This document shows, in pieces, positions 51,296 to 59,944 of a DNA stretch of 64,000 nucleotides; the first letter of the stretch is position 1; each line of letters starts with the position of its first letter. The stretch is from the NCBI RefSeq assembly GCF_004346225.1, contig NZ_SMAJ01000001.1:124001-188000 (forward strand), read 5' to 3'. The position numbers and the translations under genes were made by a program. Source of the DNA: Paralcaligenes ureilyticus. Its GTDB lineage: Bacteria; Pseudomonadota; Gammaproteobacteria; Burkholderiales; Burkholderiaceae_B. The notes under the pieces were generated by a model. The model saw only the letters and a program-made list of their open reading frames with translations, was not told the DNA's origin and did not search any database.

Positions 51296-51626
51296 CGCCG
51301 CCCCCTGTCATCGCTTGGCGTTTGTGCTTGACGTGGTACGCCGTCAATATCGCATGGGCTACTAAATCCAGACTAGGACGGGTCGCGCCGTTCTTATCCT
51401 CGTACACCTTGGGGGTAAGACTGCCGGACAGCGCCACGCTATCACCATCATCCAGAGCCAATAGCGCCGCCTGTGCTTTTTCATCAAAGGCAATCACACT
51501 GCATAGAAGCGTCTCGCCACTGCCTGAAGCTACTTTGACCTTGGCCGTGGTGTAGGTATTGCCAGTCTTGCCTGTGCCTCGTTTGGCGACTCCGTAGAGC
51601 CTGCCGCTGATTAATGCGTCAATCAT
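51285..51626 (-). CDS. single-stranded DNA-binding protein (island copy)
   Basis: 113 residues, shorter than chromosomal SSB (usually over 150) and lacking the acidic C-terminal tail. The OB fold is recognisable: MIDALISGRLYGVAKRGTGK, YTTAKVKVASGSGETLLCSV, IAFDEKAQAALLALDDGDSV and ALSGSLTPKVYEDKNGATRP. It is probably an accessory SSB of the mobile element. Part of a minus-strand module alpA-rha-replication-like gene-ssb. Confidence 0.75.
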   Translation of the reverse strand: MIDALISGRLYGVAKRGTGKTGNTYTTAKVKVASGSGETLLCSVIAFDEKAQAALLALDDGDSVALSGSLTPKVYEDKNGATRPSLDLVAHAILTAYHVKHKRQAMTGGGDGN

Positions 51627-51728
51627 TGTTCTCGCCCTTTTTGGTGAAGTGAATTAGCGGCGCTGAGGGGTGATTAGCCTTCCTCCCATTCCCTTCACTG
51701 CTCGCTGTAGATGGCATATCTAGATAGT

Positions 51729-51826
51729 GTACGGAAACCGTACTTAGGAAACCCCGAAAATGGCCCGCATAGCCCCGATTACCGTACTTAGAGACGGCTC
51801 CTAATGTACGGAAATCGTACATTAAG
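51729..51826. promoter_or_regulatory. GTACGG-type palindromes upstream of ssb
   Basis: Two palindromes, GTACGGAAACCGTAC (51729-51743) and TAATGTACGGAAATCGTACA (from 51802), and one half site ACCGTACTTAG (51781-51791) lie between the replication-like pseudogene and ssb. They could be operators or iteron-like sites of the element. Confidence 0.5.
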
Positions 51827-51834
51827 ATGCGTTT

Positions 51835-52239
51835 TCAAAAGATGACCTTCCATTGCGAATAAGCACCACGTGGTAGGCTTTGCGGGCCACACTCCATATC
51901 GGAATGACGATGCAAGGGTTGCCATGTCACGGCAAACCAGCTTGTGCGATTTGGAAGCCGGCCTTGTCGGGTTTTGAAGAGCAGGCCATGCTCGATTAAC
52001 GCCTCTAGACTTCGCGCAAGCGAATCTTTGGATGTCCAGCCTCGACGTGTGGAAAGGTAAGTCCAGGAAGCCTGTAAACGCCCATTGTTGCCCGGTGCGA
52101 GCTACATCGCAATGTCCAGCAGCAAGCGTATCTGCTGGCCCGACAACAATATGAAAGCCTGCGATTCTAGTACCTGATTCGGTAAGGCAAGAAACCGGCT
52201 TCCGTCGCGTTCGTGCTTGCTTTTGATTGCTTTTGTCAT
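51835..52239 (-). pseudogene. replication/HTH-type island gene with amber stop
   Basis: From an ATG at 52239 (overlapping the Rha stop by ATGA) the frame reads MTKAIKSKHERDGSRFLALP, then a TAG at codon 46 (52102-52104) after LLLDIAM, and continues in frame for 88 codons: GNNGRLQASWTYLSTRRGW, SLARSLEALIEHGLLFKTRQ, NRTSWFAVTWQPL. Related island proteins have Gln at the stop, so a single CAG-to-TAG change is likely. The long frame on the same strand at 51788-52246 is a shadow. Inactive unless amber-suppressed. Confidence 0.7.
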
Positions 52240-52988
52240 CGCACACTTGCGCCCCCGATCAGAAACGTTTTCAGACGCTGCAATTTGGGCTCAGCTAAGC
52301 GTTTCATACGCCACTGCTCCGCATACTGCGGCAACGCCTGCTTGCGTTCGTTGTAGGGCACACCACGAGCCAGCAACATTGCATTACGCACTTCTAAGGC
52401 TTCCAGTAATGCCAGCTCTGGTTGTGGCAAGTCAGTACGATCCATGCTAGAGAATTGACCGGTCAAGATCCAGTTCAACAACTTGGCCTCGTTAGCGTAG
52501 TGGTACGTGCCGGTGTTTTTCCCATCGTCGGTTCGCGCCATTTCCAGTGCCTGAGACATAAACCTGTAGCTTGCAGCGGCCTGCTTGCGGGTATCGACCC
52601 AGGCGGCTGAAGTCTTTTCTGCCAACTGATCGCGTAGCACAAGAAAGGCATCGACCAAGCGTACTTGCCCAGTGCGAGAATTGCGGCCACCAATGAACGG
52701 CATAGCAATAAGTGCTCCGCGTTCAGTCAGCTCGATACATGGCTGCACTCGATTCCATTTGTCGATGTAAGAGGTCTCCTTGACTTCAAGGACACCTATC
52801 GTGCCTTCAGCGATCAACGCCGCAACGGTTTGCATCACATTGTCATGACGCCGCCGAAACTCCCGCGCTATGGCAAGAGAATCCGTGACAGCCTCGCCAC
52901 GGCGGATATGAACCAGCGGCATTGAGGTAGAATTGGCACGTCCAGTACCGGCGCTCTCATTGCTTTTTGTGATGGGGGCGTTTTTCAT
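52236..52988 (-). CDS. Rha family phage-type regulator
   Basis: 250 residues from the ATG at 52988. The N-terminal pRha domain is clear: VTDSLAIAREFRRRHDNVMQ, CIELTERGALIAMPFIGGRN and RTGQVRLVDAFLVLRDQLAE. The C-terminal part contains KLLNWILTGQFSSMDR, resembling KilA-C-like or Ant-type modules. Rha proteins occur in lambdoid phages and islands; their role is poorly known. The start overlaps the stop of the AlpA-like gene by ATGA. Confidence 0.8.
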   Translation of the reverse strand: MKNAPITKSNESAGTGRANSTSMPLVHIRRGEAVTDSLAIAREFRRRHDNVMQTVAALIAEGTIGVLEVKETSYIDKWNRVQPCIELTERGALIAMPFIGGRNSRTGQVRLVDAFLVLRDQLAEKTSAAWVDTRKQAAASYRFMSQALEMARTDDGKNTGTYHYANEAKLLNWILTGQFSSMDRTDLPQPELALLEALEVRNAMLLARGVPYNERKQALPQYAEQWRMKRLAEPKLQRLKTFLIGGASVR

Positions 52989-53278
52989 TGTGCATCCCCC
53001 ACATTCGTTGCCCGCCAAGCTTGCGGGTCAACCATCCATTCGCGCACGGCGGAAAGCCGCCAGCGAGTGCAGCGGGCAGATAGATGAATAGGTTTTGGAA
53101 ATTTGCCATCGCGGGCTAACTTCCACGGCCAGGAACGGGATGCGCCCAGCAGGTGGGCGACTTCGCGATCAGTGATTAGCCGATCATCGGCTGGGCTGAC
53201 ATAAGCGTGCGTCGCCGCCTGTTGCGCTTGTGTCTTGATGACTAGCTGACTGGCTGCTGGTGTAATGGGCTGTGCCAT
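52985..53278 (-). CDS. AlpA-like excisionase/regulator
   Basis: 97 residues. A MerR/Xis-type winged HTH of the AlpA family: LITDREVAHLLGASRSWPWK, DGKFPKPIHLSARCTRWRLS and VREWMVDPQAW. Such proteins activate integrase genes or direct excision of P4-like elements. It is the first gene of the minus-strand module, with its start 80 bp from the end of the next upstream gene. The N-terminal 35 residues are Gln/Ala-rich. Confidence 0.8.
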   Translation of the reverse strand: MAQPITPAASQLVIKTQAQQAATHAYVSPADDRLITDREVAHLLGASRSWPWKLARDGKFPKPIHLSARCTRWRLSAVREWMVDPQAWRATNVGDAQ

Positions 53279-53361
53279 GTTATCTCCGAATGAGTGAACA
53301 TGGCACAGGTTAGATATTTAATAGGATGCTGCTAATGGCGTTTGCTGCCCTTTTTCCTTTC

Positions 53362-54315
53362 TTATTTTGCCCGATAACACTCCGTTCTTTTTAGTTCCAT
53401 TTCCTCCCGGTGGTTGTCACCCCGAAAATCCAATATTAACTGCCGGATATACATACTTGGACGATCCTTTGTTTTAAAGTCCGCGCACATTTTCTCAACA
53501 TTCCTTTCGTCAATTTGATTTTCAATTCCTTGAGCCAAAAGAACATACTGAATAACACCAGGCTTCGCTCTATACGTAATGGCACGGCACGCTTGCCATA
53601 GCCGATAAATCAAAAGCCTTTCCCTCGCCGTACCCCCGCCCCGGCGAATGGGTAAAGCATCTCGCATAATTTCGATTTGCTCATCCAAACGGACAATATC
53701 GCGTTCCACCTTCTTGCTCTTAGAATGATACGAAGTGTAGCCATACGTCCAACGCGCGGACATTCTGTCAATCTCCCGCTTCGCATCAAAACCAGCCAGC
53801 ACCTTTTCCTGTAGATTGCGTATCTGCTTCAGTCCATCGAGAAAATCTGGGACAGTATTTGGCTCATAATGATATTCACGCAAAGCCCAAAGCAAACAGA
53901 GGTACCACTGTATGCTGGCTGGCATGATTCTGTCAGCAGTGCTCTGCACTTTTGACCATCGTAGGACACACGTTGATAGGTTGCTGTAATGCTCTGGATC
54001 GACCTCTAAGGTTAGAGCATGCAATAACCTTCTAGCATAGGCACCCTCACCGGGATAGACCCACTTACGAGATAACCTTTTGTTAGCAAGCGCCACCATT
54101 CGATCATCAATCAGCCAGCACAATGCCGGTTGCTTTATGGAATCCATCCAGTTAGCGAAGAACCATTTCTCAACTTCCAAGGCCACACCCACGGCTGGCC
54201 CTGTATCCTCTGCACGCAACATCTCTAATGAGAAACGTTCTAACAGATAATTCGGTATCGGCCTAGCCAATGCCCGCATAGCTTCTAAAAATTGTTCCTC
54301 GCTCGGTATGTCCAT
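53362..54315 (-). CDS. hypothetical island protein
   Basis: 317 residues, no signal peptide or clear membrane segment. Rich in Trp, Tyr and Arg (EVEKWFFANWMDSIKQPALC, SARWTYGYTSYHSKSKKVER). AT-rich relative to the flanks. It lies between AlpA and the integrase. I do not recognise the family. Confidence 0.6.
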   Translation of the reverse strand: MDIPSEEQFLEAMRALARPIPNYLLERFSLEMLRAEDTGPAVGVALEVEKWFFANWMDSIKQPALCWLIDDRMVALANKRLSRKWVYPGEGAYARRLLHALTLEVDPEHYSNLSTCVLRWSKVQSTADRIMPASIQWYLCLLWALREYHYEPNTVPDFLDGLKQIRNLQEKVLAGFDAKREIDRMSARWTYGYTSYHSKSKKVERDIVRLDEQIEIMRDALPIRRGGGTARERLLIYRLWQACRAITYRAKPGVIQYVLLAQGIENQIDERNVEKMCADFKTKDRPSMYIRQLILDFRGDNHREEMELKRTECYRAK

Positions 54316-54421
54316 TCAACGCCTCGTTCCAGTGCGTACCGTTCATAAAAATAGGTGCCAGCGCCGGGTCGGTGAACGTACCGATTTTCCCGCCGTCGCC
54401 GAGACACTGGCGTAACGCTAA

Positions 54422-55617
54422 TTATGCTCGCTGCATAGGCAGCACGTTATCCACGCGCAAAGCGCCCAGGTAATCAGCCCAGGATTGCATCATTTTTGCT
54501 CGATGAATCAGATACAGGGTATGGTTGTAGGCGCTACTTACTTCGTCGCGTTCCTGGTGCGCCAATTGCAATTCGATATGTTCATGAGGCCAGCCCTGCT
54601 CATGCAAGATGGTAGACGCCACGCCCCGAAAGCCATGCCCGGTCATGCGCCCCCGATAACCCATGCGATATAGGGCGTACAGAATGGTGTTATTGCTCAT
54701 GTGCGTAGGCTTGCCAGTGTCAGCGGGAAAAACAAACTCTCAATCATAGGACAGGGCTTGCAGTTTTTGTAGTACGGCCAGCGCCTGTTTGCTCAAAGGC
54801 ACGATATGCGGGGTGCGCATCTTCATGCGTTCGGCGGGTATATTCCAGCGAGCCACATCCAGTTCAAACTCTGCCCACTTCGCGCCGATCAATTCGCCGG
54901 TACGAACAAAGGTAAGCGCCATCAATTGCAGGGCCAGCCGGGTATGCTCGCCGCCCATATAAGCATCCATGTCACGCAGTAGCTGGGGCAGGTCTTTGGC
55001 TTCGATTCGGGAATAATTGCGCTTCTTGCGGGCAGGCAATATGTCGGATGGCTGTATATCGGCTACCGAGTTGCGGCTGGCTAAGTCATTCGCCACGGCA
55101 TAACGCATGATTTGGCTGCATTTCTGTAGCTGTCGCTTGGCAATGTCCAATGCGCCGCGCTTCTCGACAGCTTTGATACAGTCGCGTACCTGTGCCGCTG
55201 TCAGGTCGTTAGCGGGAATCGCCCCCATAGATGGGAATATGTCTAGCTCCAGCCGGTGCCATACCTCAGAAGCATGTTTTTCTGTCTTGCTAGGCTTCCA
55301 ATGGATAAACCACTTTTCGGCCACGGCCTTGAACGTCACGCTATCGGCCTGCTTTTCAGCTTTGCGATGTGCCATCGGGTCAGCGCCGGTGGCCAACAGC
55401 TTGCGGGCACTATCGCGGGTTTGTCGTGCATCTTTTAGGCCAATTTCAGGATATACCCCCAGGCCCAGGGTCTTCTCTGTACCCCCAATGCGATATTTCA
55501 GCCGCCAATATTACCCCCATTGGGGTGCATCAAAAGGAACATACCCTTTTCATCAGCCAGCTTGTATGGCTTGTCGCGGGGTTTGGCCTGCCGGATTGCT
55601 GTATCAGTCAACGCCAT
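54422..55617 (-). pseudogene. P4-type tyrosine integrase, frameshift and nonsense mutation
   Basis: The ATG at 55617 starts MALTDTAIRQAKPRDKPYKL and continues to HPNGG. One base is missing near 55511 (GGTAATATTGG, expected AAATATTGG), after which the next frame gives YWRLKYRIGGTEKTLGLGVY. The frame stays open to a TGA at 54740-54742 (SYD*EFVFPADTG, where Arg is expected from CGA), then reads on to 54422. Catalytic residues remain in the parts: Arg in FVRTGELIGA, H-x2-R in TGHGFRG, His in QLAHQERDE and Tyr in SSAYNHTLY. Adjacent to tRNA-Ser, the usual target site. Confidence 0.85.
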
Positions 55618-55676
55618 GAGCAACTCCCTTGTATTGCCCCAGTGAAAGCCTGAAAGCCTCTATTTTATTAGGCTTA

Positions 55677-55850
55677 GGGGATATTTGGGGGTCTACGGGT
55701 TTGGTGAGAAAACCTTGTCCCCCAAATATACCCCTAGAACACGCTGTATGTCCATACACTACCGTATACAGCTATAGACAACAAAAAACCCGCAATGCCA
55801 ATAAACATGCGGGTTTAGTATACGGTAATCAACGGGTGTAGACAGGTTAC
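55677..55850. repeat. right border of island B
   Basis: Holds arm-type sites CCCCCAAATATACCCC (55719-55734) and an inverted copy near 55677, matching 49121-49137, and the 30-bp repeat (55798-55827) shared with 45332. It ends at the tRNA-Ser 3' terminus. Confidence 0.75.
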
Positions 55851-55941
55851 TGGCGGACAGAGGGGGATTCGAACCCCCGATACGCTATTCACGTATACAC
55901 GCTTTCCAGGCGTGCGCCTTCAACCGCTCGGCCACCTGTCC
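55851..55941 (-). tRNA. tRNA-Ser(GGA)
   Basis: 91 nt with encoded CCA. Acceptor GGACAGG/CCTCTGTCC-type pairing, anticodon stem CACGC/GCGTG with loop CTGGAAA (anticodon GGA), a long variable arm typical of Ser tRNAs, and T arm GGTTCGAATC. It is the integration target of the islands. Confidence 0.95.
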
Positions 55942-56013
55942 TAACCTGCGTTTTTTTTGTAAAAACGCGAAGTCCGCTATTCTAACAGAATCAGGGCCTC
56001 GGGTTTGACGCCC

Positions 56014-56643
56014 CTAGGCGCGGCCACCATCTCGCAGCGAAAGCATCCGCTCCACATAGCGTGCAATCATGTCGATTTCCAGGTTAACGGCGCTCCCGGC
56101 CGCTAGGTGTTTAAGCGTAGTCACCTGCACGGTATGCGGAATCAGGTTGATGCGAATTTCACACCCCCGCGCTGTGTCATCGACCTGATTAACGGTAAGG
56201 CTGACGCCATTGACCGTGATCGAACCTTTATACGCCAGGTATTTCGATAAATGTGCCGGCACGCGGATGCGCAGATCCCAGGATTCTCCAACCGGCGCAA
56301 AATGGCTGACTTCACCTAATCCATCGACATGGCCTGACACCAGATGGCCGTCGAGCGAGTCGCCCAGCTTGAGTGAGTGCTCCAGATTGACTTCGCCCGG
56401 CGCGTCGAGGCCCGTGGTGCAATTAAGGCTTTCGCGTGACACATCCACCTGGAAGCCATCCGCCGCCAACTCCACTACCGTCATGCAGGCGCCCTGTATG
56501 GCGATGGAGTCGCCCAGGCGCGTGGTATTCAACGGGAAGCCGGGCGCATGTATGTGCAAGCGCACGCCTGCGTCTTGATGGCCTTGTTTCAAGGGCGCGA
56601 CCTGCGCGATATTGCCGACCGCGGCAACAATGCCTGTGAACAT
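56014..56643 (-). CDS. ribE: riboflavin synthase, alpha chain
   Basis: 209 residues. Two homologous lumazine-binding repeats, each with a beginning like MFTGIVAAVG or SLDGHLVSGHVDGLG, with SIAIQGACMTVVELAADGF and SITVNGVSLTVNQVDD in matching places, and VDVSRESLNCTTGL. It dismutates two lumazines to riboflavin. Downstream of ribD on the same strand, with a REP copy in the gap. Confidence 0.93.
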   Translation of the reverse strand: MFTGIVAAVGNIAQVAPLKQGHQDAGVRLHIHAPGFPLNTTRLGDSIAIQGACMTVVELAADGFQVDVSRESLNCTTGLDAPGEVNLEHSLKLGDSLDGHLVSGHVDGLGEVSHFAPVGESWDLRIRVPAHLSKYLAYKGSITVNGVSLTVNQVDDTARGCEIRINLIPHTVQVTTLKHLAAGSAVNLEIDMIARYVERMLSLRDGGRA

Positions 56644-56669
56644 GGGTTACCTCTTTTGCTTGCGAAAAT

Positions 56670-56693
56670 GGCACCCACAAGGGGTGCCGCTAC
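56670..56693 (-). repeat. REP palindrome, GGCACCC type
   Basis: Single minus copy in the gap between ribD and ribE, the first after the REP-free stretch. Confidence 0.9.
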
Positions 56694-56697
56694 ACCA

Positions 56698-58017
56698 CTA
56701 TTTAATCACAGGCTGCACGACTCGCAGCAAGGCTTGCCAGCGCTCGGGTAATCGCGCGCGCAGGCGGATATCGGGGGCTAGGGACAGGGTATCGAAAAAT
56801 TCGAAGCGCTGCACCGCATCCAGGCTCTGGAGCGCCGGCAGGCGCGCCATGCCCATCGCATCACCCAGCAGCAGCGGCGCCATGTACACCAGCAGTTCAT
56901 CGACGCATTGGGCCTGCAGCAAGGCGCCGTTAAGCCTCGATCCGGCCTCGACATGAACCTCGTTGATGTCGTGAGCGCCGAGCCAGCGCATCATCTCGGC
57001 CAAATCCACCCTATCGTTGCTTGCGGGCTGCACCGCGCCACGAGCACCGCCGATAACTCCCCTTCCCTCCGCCACACCCGAGCCAGCCTGCGCGTCGGGC
57101 CGCAAACCGGCACCGCGGCCAACGGTCGGCAGTTCCACAACCTGCGCATTGCGATCAGCCAGGCGTGCGGCCTTGGCGGCATCGCTGCGACGGGTGAAGA
57201 TCACGACGCGGCCGCCATCGAAGAGGCGCGCATTTTCAGGGATCTCGAAACGATTGTCCACAACCGCTTTAATAGGTGCGCGCGATCCCTCGATAGGCAG
57301 ACGAACGTCCGATGCCCCCGGCCTTTCGGTAGATGCGCCGCCAGGCCCGCCGGGGGCATGAGCAAGACGCGCATTCAGCCACGGGTTGTCGGCCAACACG
57401 GTGCCCACACCCGTCAACACCACGCAGCTGCGCGCGCGCCAATGATGGCCATCGGCGCGCGCGGCGGGGCCGGTAATCCATTGCGAGACGCCATTATGCA
57501 AAGCGCTGCGGCCATCGAGCGACGCGGCCAGCTTGAGCCATACCCATGGGGTCTTGCGCGTCATGCGTGCAATGAAACCGGGATTGACCGCCAGAGCTTC
57601 TTCGGCGCACACAGGGATGGTGACCGCAATGCCCGCAGCCCGCAAGCGCGCCAGACCCTGGCCGCCAACCAGAGGGTTGGGATCGAGCATGGCGACCACG
57701 ACACGCGCCGGCCGGGCCTCGATCAGCGCTTCGACGCAAGGCGGCGTGCGGCCATAGTGGCTGCACGGTTCGAGCGTCACATAAACCGTTGCGCCGGCGA
57801 CGTCATGCCCTTTTTGACGCGCGTCGCGCAGCGCCGCGACCTCCGCATGCGGGCCGCCGGCGGCAGCCGTCGCACCTTCACCCAGCACCCGGCCGTCGCG
57901 CACAATAACGCAACCGACACGTGGGTTGGGCGCAGTCAGGTACAGCACCTGCTCGCTTAGCCCGATGGCCTGGCGCATCCAGGCTTCGTCGCCGAGAGGA
58001 GAGGAAGAAGTATTCAC
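56698..58017 (-). CDS. ribD: bifunctional riboflavin deaminase/reductase
   Basis: About 439 residues from a GTG at 58017 (ATG at 57978 is an alternative). The N-terminal deaminase has the zinc motif GGPHAEVAAL and TLEPCSHYGRTPPCVEAL, the C-terminal reductase has WVWLKLAASLDGRSAL and INEVHVEAGSRLNGALL. Family members are usually near 370 residues. The excess is in two glycine/alanine-rich inserts in the reductase (HAPGGPGGASTERPG; GLRPDAQAGSGVAEGRGV). It performs the second and third steps of riboflavin synthesis. Confidence 0.9.
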   Translation of the reverse strand: MNTSSSPLGDEAWMRQAIGLSEQVLYLTAPNPRVGCVIVRDGRVLGEGATAAAGGPHAEVAALRDARQKGHDVAGATVYVTLEPCSHYGRTPPCVEALIEARPARVVVAMLDPNPLVGGQGLARLRAAGIAVTIPVCAEEALAVNPGFIARMTRKTPWVWLKLAASLDGRSALHNGVSQWITGPAARADGHHWRARSCVVLTGVGTVLADNPWLNARLAHAPGGPGGASTERPGASDVRLPIEGSRAPIKAVVDNRFEIPENARLFDGGRVVIFTRRSDAAKAARLADRNAQVVELPTVGRGAGLRPDAQAGSGVAEGRGVIGGARGAVQPASNDRVDLAEMMRWLGAHDINEVHVEAGSRLNGALLQAQCVDELLVYMAPLLLGDAMGMARLPALQSLDAVQRFEFFDTLSLAPDIRLRARLPERWQALLRVVQPVIK

Positions 58018-58066
58018 AGCATCAATTGTAAAGGCAGGCACAGACCGCCCACGCCGCGCAGGCACG

Positions 58067-58528
58067 TCACGGCTTGCGGGGAACCTGGATTTCATCGATG
58101 GCTTTGACGAATTCGCCGATGTCCTCAAAGCTTTTATAGACCGAGGCAAAACGCACATAGGCCACCTGGTCGAGCTTTTTCAGTTCGGCAATGACCAGTT
58201 CTCCGACATGGCCCGAACTCACCTCGCGCAGCCCGCTGGCCAACAGGCTTTCTTCGATGCGCGCGACCGCTGCATCGACGTCTTCGGTGCTGACCGGCCG
58301 TTTGCGCAAAGACAGGTTCAGGCTGCCGCGCAGTTTGGCCGCATCGAACTCAACCCGCGTGCCGTTGCGTTTGACGACGGCCGGCATGACCAGTTCGGCC
58401 CGCTCATAAGTCGTAAACCGCCGATCGCAATTAACACAGCGGCGGCGGCGGCGTATGGTATCGCCCTCTTCCGAAACTCGGGAGTCGATGACCTGGGTAT
58501 CAAAGCTACTACAGAACGGGCATTTCAT
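58067..58528 (-). CDS. nrdR: ribonucleotide reductase repressor NrdR
   Basis: 153 residues. The zinc ribbon [20 protein letters not shown] and [15 protein letters not shown] is followed by an ATP-cone domain ([20 protein letters not shown]). NrdR senses dATP/ATP and represses nrd genes at NrdR boxes. It follows glyA at 42 bp and precedes ribD at 49 bp, the standard glyA-nrdR-ribD order in betaproteobacteria. Confidence 0.95.
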   Translation of the reverse strand: MKCPFCSSFDTQVIDSRVSEEGDTIRRRRRCVNCDRRFTTYERAELVMPAVVKRNGTRVEFDAAKLRGSLNLSLRKRPVSTEDVDAAVARIEESLLASGLREVSSGHVGELVIAELKKLDQVAYVRFASVYKSFEDIGEFVKAIDEIQVPRKP

Positions 58529-58539
58529 CGTAGCGTACA

Positions 58540-58561
58540 GGCCCGCCTGACATGGCGGGCC
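58540..58561. terminator. 8-bp hairpin between glyA and nrdR
   Basis: GGCCCGCC and GGCGGGCC flank TGACAT just upstream of nrdR. It has no T-tract on the minus strand, so it may tune read-through or stabilise mRNA ends rather than terminate. Confidence 0.35.
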
Positions 58562-58570
58562 AGCCCTGTT

Positions 58571-59815
58571 TTAGCGGTACACCGGCAAACGCGCCGTCAG
58601 CTCATTGACGCGCGCACGCACATCGGCAATCACGGCTTCATCGTGCGGGTGATCGAGCACATCGGCAATCAGATGCCCCGTAAGCTCCGCCTCGCCCTCT
58701 TTGAAGCCGCGCGTCGTCATGGCCGGAGTACCCACGCGTATGCCGCTGGTGACAAAAGGTTTTTCCGGATCGTTGGGGATGGCATTCTTGTTGACCGTGA
58801 TATGCGCCTGCCCCAGAACCGCTTCGGCTTCCTTGCCGGTAATGCCCTTGGCGCGCAAATCGACCAGCATAAGATGACTTTCCGTACGGCCCGATACAAT
58901 GCGCAAGCCGCGCTTGACCAGGGTGCGAGCCAGCACATCGGCATTCTTGGCGACTTGCGCCGCATAGACCTTGAATTCCGGCGACAGCGCTTCCTTGAAG
59001 GATACGGCTTTTGCGGCAATGACATGCATCAACGGGCCGCCCTGTATGCCAGGAAAAATCGACGAATTGATGGCTTTTTCAAATTCGGCTTTCATCATGA
59101 TGACGCCGCCGCGCGGACCACGCAGCGATTTATGCGTGGTCGACGTCACGAAGTCTGCATGCGGGACGGGATTGGGATAAACGCCTCCGGCGACCAGGCC
59201 GGCATAGTGCGCAATGTCAACCATCAGCAAAGCGCCATTATCATGTGCAATGCGCCCCATGCGTTCGAAATCGATACGCAGCGAATAGGCCGACGCGCCG
59301 CCCACGATCAGCTTGGGCTTGTGTTCTTTGGTCAGTTGCTCGAGCTTGTCGTAATCGAGCACTTCGTTGCCATCCAGCCCGTAGGAAATGAAATGATAAA
59401 GCTTGCCCGATGCGTTGACCGACGCGCCATGCGTCAGGTGGCCGCCTTCGGCCAGGCTCATGCCCAGCACTGTGTCACCGGGCTTTAACACCGCCATGTA
59501 CACACCCTGGTTGGCCTGCGAACCCGAATTGGGCTGCACATTGGCCGCCTCGGCGCCAAACAGTTGCTTTAGGCGATCAATCGCCAGCTGCTCGACAATG
59601 TCAACGTACTCGCAGCCGCCGTAATACCGCTTGCCCGGATACCCTTCAGCATACTTGTTGGTCATCTGGCAACCTTGAGCCTGCATGACAGCCGGACTGG
59701 CGTAGTTTTCAGAAGCAATCAATTCGATATGCTGCTCCTGGCGTACATCTTCTTTCTGGATTGCGGCCCACACATCGGCATCGACCTGATCGAGGGTAAG
59801 GGAACGATCAAACAT
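58571..59815 (-). CDS. glyA: serine hydroxymethyltransferase
   Basis: 414 residues. PLP-dependent interconversion of serine and glycine with [37 protein letters not shown], the PLP-Lys region [18 protein letters not shown] and [18 protein letters not shown] match GlyA closely. It lies in a housekeeping group (glyA-nrdR-ribD), over 27 kb from the sox genes; it may still condense glycine with the methylene-THF released by sarcosine oxidase. Confidence 0.95.
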   Translation of the reverse strand: MFDRSLTLDQVDADVWAAIQKEDVRQEQHIELIASENYASPAVMQAQGCQMTNKYAEGYPGKRYYGGCEYVDIVEQLAIDRLKQLFGAEAANVQPNSGSQANQGVYMAVLKPGDTVLGMSLAEGGHLTHGASVNASGKLYHFISYGLDGNEVLDYDKLEQLTKEHKPKLIVGGASAYSLRIDFERMGRIAHDNGALLMVDIAHYAGLVAGGVYPNPVPHADFVTSTTHKSLRGPRGGVIMMKAEFEKAINSSIFPGIQGGPLMHVIAAKAVSFKEALSPEFKVYAAQVAKNADVLARTLVKRGLRIVSGRTESHLMLVDLRAKGITGKEAEAVLGQAHITVNKNAIPNDPEKPFVTSGIRVGTPAMTTRGFKEGEAELTGHLIADVLDHPHDEAVIADVRARVNELTARLPVYR

Positions 59816-59944
59816 TTGGCATCCTAGGGTTTAGGGAAGGCGGAAGGGAAATACGAAGCGTTCAATTTTAGCGCGAATCGCCGCAGCCCCCCAAAAAACC
59901 GCCCAGGGGTGCCGATGCAGGGTCGCGCCACCGCATTGACGCGC

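Noticed and set aside
51788-52246. 152-residue minus-strand frame starting MCDDKSNQK
   Set aside because: Frame shadow of the amber-interrupted gene, whose neighbouring frame gives the family-like sequence.
57926-59488. 520-residue plus-strand open frame
   Set aside because: Runs antisense across ribD, nrdR and glyA, three certain genes.
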